Shown here: piece after piece, positions 10,086 through 20,399 of the stretch
How positions within the stretch are numbered: position 1 is the first letter of the stretch
Layout of the letters: each line of letters begins with the position of its first letter
Source of the DNA: Zanthoxylum bungeanum
Taxonomy: Eukaryota > Streptophyta > Magnoliopsida > Sapindales > Rutaceae
Assembly (NCBI GenBank): GCA_019454045.1
Contig: SKCR01034758.1
Location: 1 to 64,000 of the forward strand
DNA: 64,000 bases
Direction: 5' to 3'
Made by a program: the position numbers and the translations under genes
The notes under the pieces: generated by a model
Databases searched by the model: none
The model's input: only the letters and a program-made list of their open reading frames with translations
Told to the model about the DNA's origin: nothing

Positions 10086-12570
10086 TGTGGACAACAGAAC
10101 CTGGGCGACGCTGTTCTAGGCTCGCGGCCTAGTTGGGAAGTACGAAATAACATGGAGTCGCCACCCGGTGTGAACCGGGAAAATGTGATTTAAGGCCGCA
10201 CTCACCCCTCGCAAGGGAAGACCTCAAACCGTTGGGTTCGGAATGGTCCCTTACTTATGTCACTTGTAATGAAAGGATTTGTGTAATAATTTAATCAGGC
10301 CTAAGTAACACTTATTTACAAGAGTATCATGCTTCTAACTCTACATGCATGGAATTAGTCATCACAACATGCAACATCACATGGCAATCTCATGAACATT
10401 TCTCGATCATATGATATGGAAAACTAAGAACAACTTAATCATGCTTGAGTACTATCTCATGAACCTATTAACCAAATAACATGCTAACAGCCTAATCATG
10501 CTTGAATATCATCCCAAGAACACATAGAATGGATAAATGCAGGAATACAAATAATATGATTGGCTACATAATACAAGAAAGATCAACCAATAGGAAATTA
10601 TTCATGAATATGATAAGACAGACTCAGTTAAGTGTGTGCGCGTTCGTGTAGCGTTCGTAAACGCGTTCGAATGGTAAACAGAAGGTTCGCGTTCGTGTGG
10701 CGTTTGATAACGCGTTCGAACGGAAATGAAACAGAATGCTCACGTTCGTATGGCGTTTGTTAACGCGTTCGAACAGAAATGAAACAGAATGCTCACGTTC
10801 GTATGGCATTCGTGAACGCGTTCGAACGGAAATGAGACCTGATGCATGATAAGGCAAAATGCATGCGCGTTCGAGTTGCGTTCGTAAACGCGTTCGAACG
10901 GGAACAGACCTGATGCATGAAATGGGACGCAATACATAAATAACAAAAAAAAGGGCGCGGCGAAGTACTGCCGTAAAAGTGGCCTTTTTGGGCTCTTGGT
11001 CTCTCAAAGAGAGGACCTTTAGACCAACATACTAAGCACATGCGCGTCACATCACAACACATGAAATAAAGACAATAAAAGTGTAGGACTTTGTATGCCA
11101 ATTGAACGTACATTCAACCCAAACACACTTCGTCCAGCGCGGCGAAGTAATGTCACAAAGGTGGCCCTTTAGGCTCTTCGTCTCTCAAATAGAGGACCTT
11201 TGGACTAACTCACTAAGCCCATGCGCTTGATTGAACTATGCATAAAAAGATAAAGACAATAATATCAAACTAAGTATGCCCGATTGAACGTATCTTGCAT
11301 CCAACCGAACACACATCAACCGGCGCGGCAAAGCATCATGGTAAAGGGCTTTAACCCCTCCCCATAGGGGATCTTTCATTCCACTAACTAAGCCCATGCG
11401 CTCGATTGAATCATGCATAAGTAAACAACATACAGAATTCAAGTGACGAAAAATAAACAAAAGCAACACAAAACAAAAGAGGGTGCCGTTTACTCAAGCG
11501 GTACGTGGAGTTGTGTCCCGAGTACGGATCATATTACCGTCTATTCGGAATCGGCTATGAAATTTATGTCCGAGTTTCCATCCGATATACCGCGAGAGTT
11601 GACAAATCTCTCATTCATCCAATACCCACAACACACATCATACACAAACGATATCAAATAAGTAAAATACGATCAAAATAAATAACAAAAATCAAATAAA
11701 GGTGAGTGTGAAAAGTACCCTCAGGTCTAACCTTTTAAGCCGTCTCTCGGACTCGCGTTTTGCGAAGATCGGAAGGGGTAAAGCTCTGCAACTTTTCTGG
11801 TTCACTGGTTTTCCTTTTCCTTCGCTGTTTTTCCGCTCAAGCTACTGTTTCGAGTCCGTTTTGCTGCTGTTTCCTTGTGGTTTCGCTGCCGTTTCCTCTG
11901 TATTTTTTGCTTACTGTTTTTGGGTGTGTTCTTCCTGTAATTTTCATGTGTGTTGTCTATGAGCTAGCTAGGGTTGAGAAGGTTGGTGAAGGGTTCTTTT
12001 TATAGGCAAAGGGTTAGGCTTGACAAGGAAAGGGATTTGGCTAATTAAAGAGGGATTTGATTTGGTGTTGGATAAGGGAAGTCAAAGATTGAGGGGGGAA
12101 AAATCTTGGCTAGATAGGGAAGGTTGAATATTTAGTTTATGTTGATTAGGCATACAATATTTTAAGTTTGGGAATAATATATTGGTTGATTGATTTTAAC
12201 TTGGTATGATTATATTTGATTGGTTTATGGTTTAAATATTTTATTTAATTGACTTTTAATTTAATTAATATTTGATTTAATTAGGATGTGTCTTATGGGC
12301 TTGATGGACTAATTGGGCTTGGGTTGAGGCTAGCAGCAAAACCAGAATTACCGACACAGTTCGAACGCTTCCTCGAACGCGACACGAACGCCCGCAATCT
12401 GTTTGCCGTTCGAACGCATACACGAACGCAGCACGAACGAAAACAGTGACCTTGTTTATTCTGAATTTCCCCTTCCGATATCCGTTTCCCGCGGCTTCCG
12501 TGACTCAAAAGGTAGTGCCTCCAAATGAGACTCATCATCGGGTTTCACATGCAAAAATACAATGCCTACA
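10086..12570 (-). mobile_element. 5' LTR of the minus-strand Tat-like element
   Basis: Minus-strand LTR from TGTAGGCATTG (12570) to CCACA (10086). It is colinear with 2884-5360 at nearly every base compared. It carries the TATA-like box at 11997-12004 (reverse complement), the CpG palindrome array at 10633-10905 and the PBS-like motif at 10153-10163. It is slightly longer than the 3' LTR because of small indels. Confidence 0.87.
10633..10905 (-). repeat. CpG-rich palindrome array in LTR
   Basis: Counterpart of 3432-3690, with four CGTTCGAACG-type cores and intervening GAATGCTCACGTTCGTATGG-like spacers. A few units differ from the other LTR by single transitions at CG sites. Confidence 0.8.
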
Positions 12571-13752
12571 CATAATATCCTCAAATGGTAGAGATAATTA
12601 TGATTTTACAATTATGCCCTTGTGTAATTATTGAATTAATCCAATTAGCTCAAAGTAAATAATCAATGTTATCCAATAACACTTGATTATCTTAGTTGAT
12701 AATTATAATATCGAATATTATCTTTTATCAAAATTAATCAACTACTCAAGTGCTCAACGAATACACTTCATATTGGGACTCTATAAGTTCAGACACGTTC
12801 GTCATATATATCTAGCTAATATGTACGCAATTCGGCCATCTCCGAATTCGTGAAGAACACAAATGACATTTCTGAACTATACAAGTCGAGGTCATCACAT
12901 ATGTTTAACAATCCCTCCATCTTAGGCTATGCGAGTTGTGCTAAGGAAACATATAATACACTGTCAAGTTTCTGAGGCGCACATCTCATGTCGAAATGTC
13001 TACGATTATTCATAACTGATGCGATCCACCCTAGGTGATCGACTTTGGCAAAAGTTTTAAGAATCATGACTTTACTCACATAGATACCTAAACACTTTAT
13101 GGTACACATATGGGCCGACAGATCTTATCTTGCTTCGCACTTGATTGCTGAGTGTATCAGTCCAAACCCAACGAACATCTAAAGGCCATACCATGAAAGG
13201 TTTCTGACATACATAGCATCAAAGTGTATAGGATCTCACATAAAATCAATGTTATCCTATAGTCAAAGGATTACATATGCTACTCGACTCCAGGAGATTC
13301 CTATTGAAGGTGGTGTGTACTTCCAACTATTAGGAATCACTTGTGAGTCATTCAGTATTCGGTCAAACAAATACCCACATATGTATATGAGCTTCCAAAG
13401 CTCATGGTACCTCGGGTTAAACCATTGAAACTCCAATTCTAATATACGACATGTGCTCATCTTCTAGGTTATAGGAATTCGACCGTATTCTAAAACCAAT
13501 GACTATGAATATTTACTTTAAAAATAGTTTACAATAGTAATACTTATCCTAATTCTGAACCACCTAGTTTCCAGTATTACTACAAGACTATTCTAAGGTC
13601 GATGTCATTCTAGCATATTTATCCATCAATCTAATATGTATAATGACAATACCATTAATAATGTATGAAATGGAAATATAGTTATTTTATTAATAAATAA
13701 TAAAATATACAATATATCAATCAGATTGGCACTCCAAGCACCAACTCCAACA
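12571..13752 (-). mobile_element. Copia-A LTR, 5' half (split by nested insertion)
   Basis: Minus-strand LTR start TGTTGGAGTTGGTGC at 13752, continuing through CACATGTCGTATATTAGAAT and the AAGACTTTGGCCAAAG-like region to 12571. There it is cut by the Tat-like element and resumes at 2883. Beginning with TGTTGG fits copia LTRs. It is a relative of the copia-B LTR, sharing blocks around GACTCA and AGTACACACCA/TGGTACACCAACGTCAATA. Confidence 0.75.
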
Positions 13753-14635
13753 ATATAGACATGTGGGTATTCGTTGGAGCGAATATTGAATGACTCACAG
13801 ATGATTCTTAATAGTTGGAAGTACACACCACCGTCAATAGGAATCTCCTCGAGTCGCGTAGCATATGTGATCCTTTGACTATAGGATAACATTGATTTCG
13901 TGTGTGATCCTCCACACTTTGATACCATTTATGTCAGAGACCTTTCATGGTATAACTGTTAGATATTCATTGGGTGTGGACCGATGCACTCGTTAATCAA
14001 GTGCATATCAAGATCAGATCTGTTGGCCCGTATGTGTACCATAAGAGGTTTAGGTGTGAGTAAGTCTCGATTTTTAAGACTTTGGCCAAAGCCAATCACC
14101 TAGGATGGATCGCATATATCAGAAATAATATCTGATTAGTTGTATAGAATCGTGGATGAGATGTGTGTCTCAGAAACTTGACTGTGAAATCTATGTTTCC
14201 TAAGCGCAACTCGGATAGCTATGATATAAAAATTATTAAACATATATGATGACCTCGACTTGTATAGTTTAGAAAGGTCGTTCGTGTTCTTCGTGAATTT
14301 GGAGGTGGTTGAATTGTGTACATATAAGCTAGGCTTATATAACGAACATGTCTAGACTTGGAGAGTCCCACAATATAAAGTGCACTCATTGAGCAAATGG
14401 ATAACCAATAATATTTGATATTATAAACTAAAATAATTAAGTTTTATTGGATAACATTAATTATATACTTTGACCCAAAAGGATTAATTGGATTAATCCA
14501 ATATCACACAAGAGTTTTGTTGTAATTTCATAAATATCTCTACCATTGGAGGATGTTTTGGTAATTACAAATATGAAATAATAGGTGTATTTGACTTGAT
14601 TTAATTTGATTAAATCAAAGTGGTAGACTGTTGAA
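13753..14635 (+). mobile_element. Copia-A LTR fragment, central part, inverted
   Basis: Plus-strand copy of the central LTR, matching the reverse complement of 12571-13400 (blocks ACATGTGGGTATTCG, GGAAGTACACACCA, GATCCTTTGACTATAGGAT). It lies head-to-head with the minus-strand LTR start at 13752. It lacks its own LTR start and stops inside the GATTAAATCAAAGTGGTAGAC block. Confidence 0.7.
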
Positions 14636-14790
14636 GTTGGTGCTTGGAGTGTCAATCTGAATTGTATATTTTATTATTCATTTAATAAAATAACTACATT
14701 TTCATTTCATACCTCATTAATGGTATTGTCTTTATGCGTATTATATTGATGTATAGATATTAGATTGATGTATAGATATCCCAAATGGAT
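14636..14790 (+). mobile_element. Copia-A LTR 5' end fragment
   Basis: TGTTGAAGTTGGTGCTTGGA at 14636 repeats the LTR start seen at 13752 (minus), followed by the same TTTATTAATAAAATAAC-like sequence. It breaks off within about 150 bp into copia coding sequence. Confidence 0.65.
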
Positions 14791-16722
14791 GCAAATTAGA
14801 TTTGCATGACTGTTATTATGTTCTCTCAATTATCAGACAAATAATATCACTGCCAATATTAGATAAAGTGGGATATAAAATAAACATTAAGAATGAAACG
14901 TTATGTTTACATGATAAAGATAATTTATTGACATGTGAATGTGAATATTCCTTATCAAATGGTCACTATGTTTTGGAAACGTATAGAGATGCCCTTAATG
15001 TAGAGAAAATACAAGTAGGAAATCTGAACTAAATAATATTGAATTATGGCATATGATATTGGGCCTTATAGTTGTTAGACGTCTATCCAAATTGGTAAAG
15101 GATGGTTTGATTGAAAATCTTACCTTAGATCCTTATCCGATTTGTGAGTCATGTATCCAAGGAAAGATGACAAAGGCCCCATTTCTAGGTGTTGGACACC
15201 ATGCTGGAGATTTACTGGAGCTAATACATAACGATGTGTGTGGTCCATTAAATCATGCCGCTCATGATGGTTCAACATACTTTGTGACTTTCACAGATGA
15301 CAAATCTAGATATAGATATGTCTATCTGATGAAACATAAGTCGGAAACATTTGACAAGTTCAAAATTTTTCGAAACGAAGTAGAGAAACAAACCGGTAAA
15401 AATTCATCAAATGCCTTAGATCAGATCGAGGTAGTAAGTACATGAGTGAAGAATTCAGAAATTATTTAAGGGAGAATGAAATTCTCGCCCATATAGCCCA
15501 CCAGGAACACCTCAACACAATGGAGTGTCTGAGAGTAGAAATCGTACTTTATTGGATATGGTGCGAACAATGATGAGCTATACAGATCTTCCTTATTACC
15601 TTTGGGGTTAAGCTTTACTTACTGCTACCTAAATACTTAATAGGGTTCCATCGAAAGCTATTTATACGACCCCCTATCAGATATGGTTCTGTAGAAATCC
15701 AAGTCTTAGGCATTTAAAGATTTGGGGTTGTCCTGCATACGATAGAATTGTGCAGCGGGATAAACTAGCACCCAGAGGGTATAAATGTAGGTTCATTGAA
15801 TATCCTGATAATTCCATGGGATATCAATTCTATGATTCTGAGCAACGAAATGTATTTATTGTTCGCTTTGTCACTTTTCTTGAAAAGGAATTTTTAAGAA
15901 ATAGTGGGAGTTGTAGAAAGATTGAACTTGATGAGTTTGATCCCAACAGTAAGGAACCTGAGATGGAACCAGGATCCAAATAAGTGAATGATCTACAACA
16001 CAGGTTCTACGTAAGTCGAATAGAATATCAAAGCCTCATGAAATATTATTTTTAACATCTGATGTGAACCTTGATGTTCTCCTCTTGGAGGAAACAGATC
16101 CGACTACATATAAAATGGCAGGAAGCCATGAAATCCGAAATGGATTCAATGTATGCCAATCAAGTCTGGTACTTAGTTGAACTTCCTGAATGAGTTAAAC
16201 CTATTGGTTGTAAATGGGTTTACAAAAGGAAGCGAGGGCCCGATAGAAAGGTGGAAACCTTTAAAGCCTGACTGGTAGCAAAAGGTTGCACTCAACGTCC
16301 TGGGATTAACTATGAGGAAACTTTTTCACCAGTAGCCATGCTAAAATCCATGAGGATTCTTTTAGCCATTGCTGCATATCACGACTATGAGATATGACAG
16401 ATGAATGTGAAAACCGTTTTCCTATATGGATTCCTTGATGAGGATATCTAAATGAAACAACCAGAGGGTTTCATATCCAGTGAGACTTCATACTTGGTTT
16501 GTAAGCTCTAAAAATTATTTAAGGACTTAAACATGAATCCCGAAGCTGAAATCGCCGTTTTGATGAGATAATTAGATTATCTAGATTCATCAAAAACGAG
16601 GAAGAACCATGTGTTTTAATAAAGTTAGTGGGAGCATGATAGTTTTCCTAGTCTTGTATGTAGATGACATCATTATCATAGAAATGATATAAGGATGATG
16701 CAAAGTGTAAAAGCCTACCTTT
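14791..16722 (+). pseudogene. Decayed copia-A polyprotein (pre-integrase, integrase, RT)
   Basis: Remnant of the pol part of a Ty1/copia polyprotein, which would supply DNA integration and reverse transcription. Frames in order: 14802-15032, end of protease/GAG-pre-integrase region; 15053-15445, zinc-finger cysteines (CESCIQGKMTKAPF) and integrase core with DVCGPL and the second aspartate in FTDDKSRY; 15750-15983, integrase C-terminal part (LAPRGYKCRFIEYP); 16080-16540, RT with GCKWVYKRKRGPDRK, EETFSPV and QMNVKTVFLYGFLDE; about 16640-16670, the RT catalytic YVDD box (LYVDDIIII). Several frameshifts and stops separate these. gag, the protease active site and most of RNase H are missing. Closely related in sequence to the copia-B pol at 56524-59376. 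Confidence 0.8.
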
Positions 16723-17956
16723 GTAAAATCATAATTATCTCTACCATTTAAGGATATTATGGTAATTGTAAGTATGTATTAATAATTGGTTTTGGCTTGA
16801 TTTAATTGGATTAAATCAAAGTGGAAAACATTTAACTAACCCATTTCTTAATCATTAGCTTGATTTAATTGGATTATATTAAAGTGGGAGACAATGGAGA
16901 TTAGTCACACCTAATTATACATATTTGGACAAATTAGATTAAGCCCACTTAAAAGTTGATTACAACTTTTATTAATTAAAAATTGCCTAAGTTTTGCTAT
17001 AAATAGCAAGCTTAAGAAAGTTTTTAATTACAAGTATAGGCATAAGCAAAAGAATGAGTAAGATATACACAAGTAATTCTTGAGAGATTAGCCTAAGTTA
17101 GAGATGTGTTTAGAGAAGCTTGTGAGGTCTTTACAACATTTCATCTAGGAGAAATCAAGATTGGATCTTGAAGTGAAGCTTGCTAGCATTGGAAATCAAG
17201 GTTGGATCTTGAAGTCAAGCTTGTACACCTTAGAGGTTCTCCAACCATTTCAACAAAGGATAAATAGATTGGATCTTACATCAAGCTTACTAGGTACTGT
17301 TTGATCTTCTCCTAAGCTATGTTCTTTTGTGTATTAGATGCATGAAAACATAGCTTAATGTTAAAATAAGGCTAATCAATTGTGTTAGGATACTTTAGAA
17401 GTATAAACACAACATGCTTATAAATTAGGTCAAAGATGTTCATGTTGGACATGGAACAATTAATAAGAGTTTGGAATTCTAGATTAAAACTTAGAGTTAT
17501 TGCTACCATTCTAGATTCACTTAACCACCTTTAGGTGAACTAGAATTATTTATGAGAAATTTCTAATTGGGATTCTAAAATGGTTTGTGATTAGATTCAA
17601 ACAAATACATATAAGTATTTAGAATATATGTATGCTAGTTGTAAAACATGTATTGATGGTGGTTATGAAGTTGAAATCTGGGCGCGTTGCGACCCGAACA
17701 TTTCTATGTCATGACACGAAGACGTTCATGTTTAGCATGCTCTTGGAATTTTTGTGGCGTCGCGACGCCCAAGCACTCGCGTTGCGACGCCCAGACCTGA
17801 TTCATACTAAAACTTATTTTTTCTCCATTCCAGAGTTTCCGGACTCCGTTTTGGTCCCCGTTTTTTCCTATGTAATGTAGTCTTACATAAAAAAATATTA
17901 AAATACACCCATGCTAAATATCCATGGGTTAGACCCATTTCCGCTATGTGGGGCAC
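16723..17956 (+). mobile_element. Copia-A LTR, 3' part, interrupted by Athila
   Basis: Starts within the LTR at AAAATCATAATTATCTCTACC, directly after pol remnants. It runs through the TATA box (16998-17006) and the GTTAGACCCATTTCCGCT block to GGGCAC at 17956. The Athila element begins there, and the LTR resumes at 26423, ending CCCCAACA at 26458. It contains an uninterrupted version of the site where the Tat-like element inserted in the copy at 2883/12571 (around 16751-16772). A GGCGTCGCGACGCC palindrome occurs at 17756-17769. Confidence 0.75.
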
Positions 17957-18843
17957 TGATCGGTGAAATCACACACGTAACGCAAGCGCACGTATCGCTC
18001 AAGTCGTATAAAAATATCGATCCCACGAGGACTTAATTTCTATTTTGTTATTAATTATTGATTCTGTTTATTTACAGGTATCTAATTAAAGGGAGAATGG
18101 AAATATTGCTTGATTGGTTGGTTGAAAGTGGATTTGCTAAATAAATAAATAAAAACACAAAAGAAAATACTAAGGAAAACAAACAAAAGACACAAATATT
18201 TAAGGTTGTGATTCCACACAATATTATTCTAATGATGAATTGATTCACTTATATATGTGTGATAAATCAGTTTGTTAACCTGGAACACGAAGATATGCAA
18301 AAGCTTCTTCCGATGGTCAGATGCAAACACCCATAATAACCCAATTAATCATATGTATATGTTAATCAAGTTACCTGAATTCATTAAGTTCAAGTATCAA
18401 TTGTGGCTACCCCCGCCCGACAGGTATATTCCTATCATGTAAGGAAATCTACCTAAGAGACATTTACCCCAATGTGAGATCGTGAGCTATTGAATCTAAG
18501 GTTGAAACCTAAAATCCCTTCGTCAAGTTCATCTTAAGTTTACCTCATCAATCTTATTTGGTGATCAGGCAATAAGAAGCATTAAGCTTAAGATTTAATA
18601 AACAAACTAAAATGTCACACAATATAATAAATCAATTATTAAACTCATAAATAATGTGTTTCATCACTTCCCTATAATAAAAAGAAAATGCACGGGTTAG
18701 GGGATCCACCTTTAATATTTCAAATGTAGAAATCTCACTTTATTATAATATAGAAATTGTCAGTGTTATCTAATTAAGTCAAACCAGTCGTAAAGGCGGT
18801 GTTATTATTTGTCCATAAACTAGCCATATAGGCGGTAATTATC
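17957..18843 (-). mobile_element. Athila 3' LTR, truncated to its 3' half
   Basis: Colinear with 24603-25487 of the 5' LTR, including ACACGTAACGCAAGCGCACG, the CCCCCGCCCGACAGGTATAT block and the first GGCGGTAA repeat. The match ends abruptly around 18843, where the LOG-family sequence begins. The missing part is the LTR's 5' ~0.93 kb (promoter and U3). Confidence 0.8.
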
Positions 18844-19456
18844 CAACGCTTCTTACCACGATCATTATCAGACCAATTTATCTTGGAAAGGATATGGTCA
18901 ATTTGTGGTTCAAATGCTAAAAGTTGGTCAATTAAATCTTGGGGAGTTCTGGCAGTGAAGAGGATATCTTTCACAGGTTTTGACACGAGCCTATTTCTCT
19001 GGGCATCATCAAGAAATACACAAAGAAAATCATAAAATCCATCAGCATTAAACAGTCCAATCGGTTTCTGGTGTATGTTCAAGTTCGCCCAAGATAATAC
19101 TGTAAAAATTTCCTCCATCGTGCCCAACTCACATGGCAAAGCAATAAAAGCATCAACACGGTTAATCATTTCCACAAGTCATTCAGACATACCTGGTATA
19201 ATACATTCATCTTTGTTTCATGGTCATATAAGATTCGCCTCTGCCAAAGGTTTTGGGATGATTACCAAAACATGACTACCTCATTCCTGTACAGCCCTTG
19301 AAACGTACCCCATTAGTCCAAGATTGTCACCGTCATTTACTAGGTGCATATTCCTTTCAGTTATGACTTTACCCAATTCATGTTCTGCTGCAACGAATTT
19401 TGGCTTAGAACCAACACTAGTACCGCAAAACACACAGATGTTTTCAACTCATCTTC
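18844..19456 (-). pseudogene. Captured LOG-family phosphoribohydrolase fragment
   Basis: Minus-strand sequence encodes most of a LOG-like protein, the family that releases active cytokinin bases from their riboside monophosphates in the cytosol and nucleus. Visible in order: CVFCGTSVGSKPKF (nucleotide-fold start), NLGLMGYVSRAVQE, HVLVIIPKPLAEANL, INRVDAFIALPCELGTMEE, FTVLSWANLNIHQKPIGLFN, and a C-terminal FTARTPQDLIDQLL part. The family motif PGGxGTxxE is altered to PCELGTMEE. Four stop codons lie between 19200 and 19290, so it is not functional. LOG genes usually have several introns, but here the blocks are contiguous, suggesting an RNA-mediated copy. The last open part (18774-19175) runs on into the LTR, adding ~23 LTR-derived residues. 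Confidence 0.72.
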
Positions 19457-19539
19457 TTGAAGTTGCTTCCTTTTTTGTAGTTCTTTCCCAAATCTGGATG
19501 TCTTCAAGAGTGCAATGACGAGCTGAATTTATAGAACCT

Positions 19540-20259
19540 GAAAAAGGGTGAGTGATAATAGCACTAGTACCTGCCAAATGACAATTATTAACTAAACTGT
19601 AAAATATATCGTGAAAGTCAAAAAGTCTGGATCCTGTCGGAGAAAATAAAAAAAAATAACAAAATAAATAACAATTATTAGATAAATACAAAGAGAAAAT
19701 AATATTTACATGAAGTAACGGCTTGAATGACGTCTATGCGTCAGGGACAAGCTTTCAATCCAATTTTCTTATAAATTGGCAAACATGGTCTTTTAAAGTC
19801 AGATTCCCGAGACTTAACTGTTGTCTTTCTTTTCAAAACTGTGCATGTAACATGTGAATTGCGTGATGCACATATCCACTGGAATGCGTCTCAAGAGTCA
19901 ATGATATATCATCCAAAGACTCTTTACTCATGCCATCCCTAATTAATTTAATTTTATCTTCACTGTTATCAGACACCATTCCTAAAGAACGACAACGAGT
20001 ATTACATTGCATGCGTGCACATTTATAGAAAACACCCATTCTTTTAGCTCTTCTTTTCTTAGCATATGTGCTTCTTCCTAAACCATGCAGATATGAAATA
20101 AAATAGTCAGAAGACTCACCTGCCAATCGGACTCGTGCTTCAATAATCCAACGAATGTCATTGTGAATACCTTTGATCATCAGAAGTCCCATTCGTTCCA
20201 AGAGAGTTTTGAGGGAGAGAAGGAAATTGCTTGTGAAGATTTGTGAGAATGTCTTCCAT
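19540..20259 (-). pseudogene. Captured fragment of an unidentified host gene
   Basis: Minus strand, same direction as the element. A possible start (MEDILTNLHKQFPSLPQ) at 20259 is followed, after a frameshift near 20190, by 120 codons (19833-20201). These contain GIHNDIRWIIEARVRLAGES, STYAKKRRAKRMG and a cysteine-containing YKCARMQCNTRCR, then a basic stretch KRKTTVKSRESDF in another frame. A 76-bp candidate intron with GT…AG ends lies at 19634-19709, followed by GSRLFDFHDIFYSL. It looks like real coding sequence by composition, but I do not recognise the family. It precedes the LOG fragment, so the two may be parts of one chimeric insert. Confidence 0.45.
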
Positions 20260-20399
20260 CCTGAAATGTGACTTTACCTACATAAATTAAACACACAAAA
20301 ATAAAACACACCAAATCTTAATATATACACAAATTACATTGGTTGCCTCCCTGCTAGCGCTAAGTTTAACGTCGTCAGCTAGACATGACTGCCCGAACG

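Larger units (their letters stand above)
2884..12570 (-). mobile_element. Complete non-autonomous Tat/Ogre-type LTR element
   Basis: Two ~2.48-kb LTRs in direct orientation (2884-5360 and 10086-12570) flank a 4.7-kb interior. The whole is bounded by a perfect 5-bp duplication, CATAA, at 2879-2883 and 12571-12575. Next to the 5' LTR on the minus strand is a PBS complementary to tRNA-Arg, which is characteristic of Ogre/Tat gypsy elements; a polypurine tract precedes the 3' LTR. The two LTRs look nearly identical, with only scattered substitutions in the stretches compared, so the insertion is young relative to its surroundings. No gag, protease, RT or integrase residues are visible in any frame of the interior; it is leader plus minisatellites. 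It would depend on an autonomous relative for movement. Confidence 0.88.

Noticed and set aside
19538..19570. Second intron in the captured fragment (GT…AG, 33 bp)
   Set aside because: Too short for a plant spliceosomal intron; probably part of the chimeric sequence.
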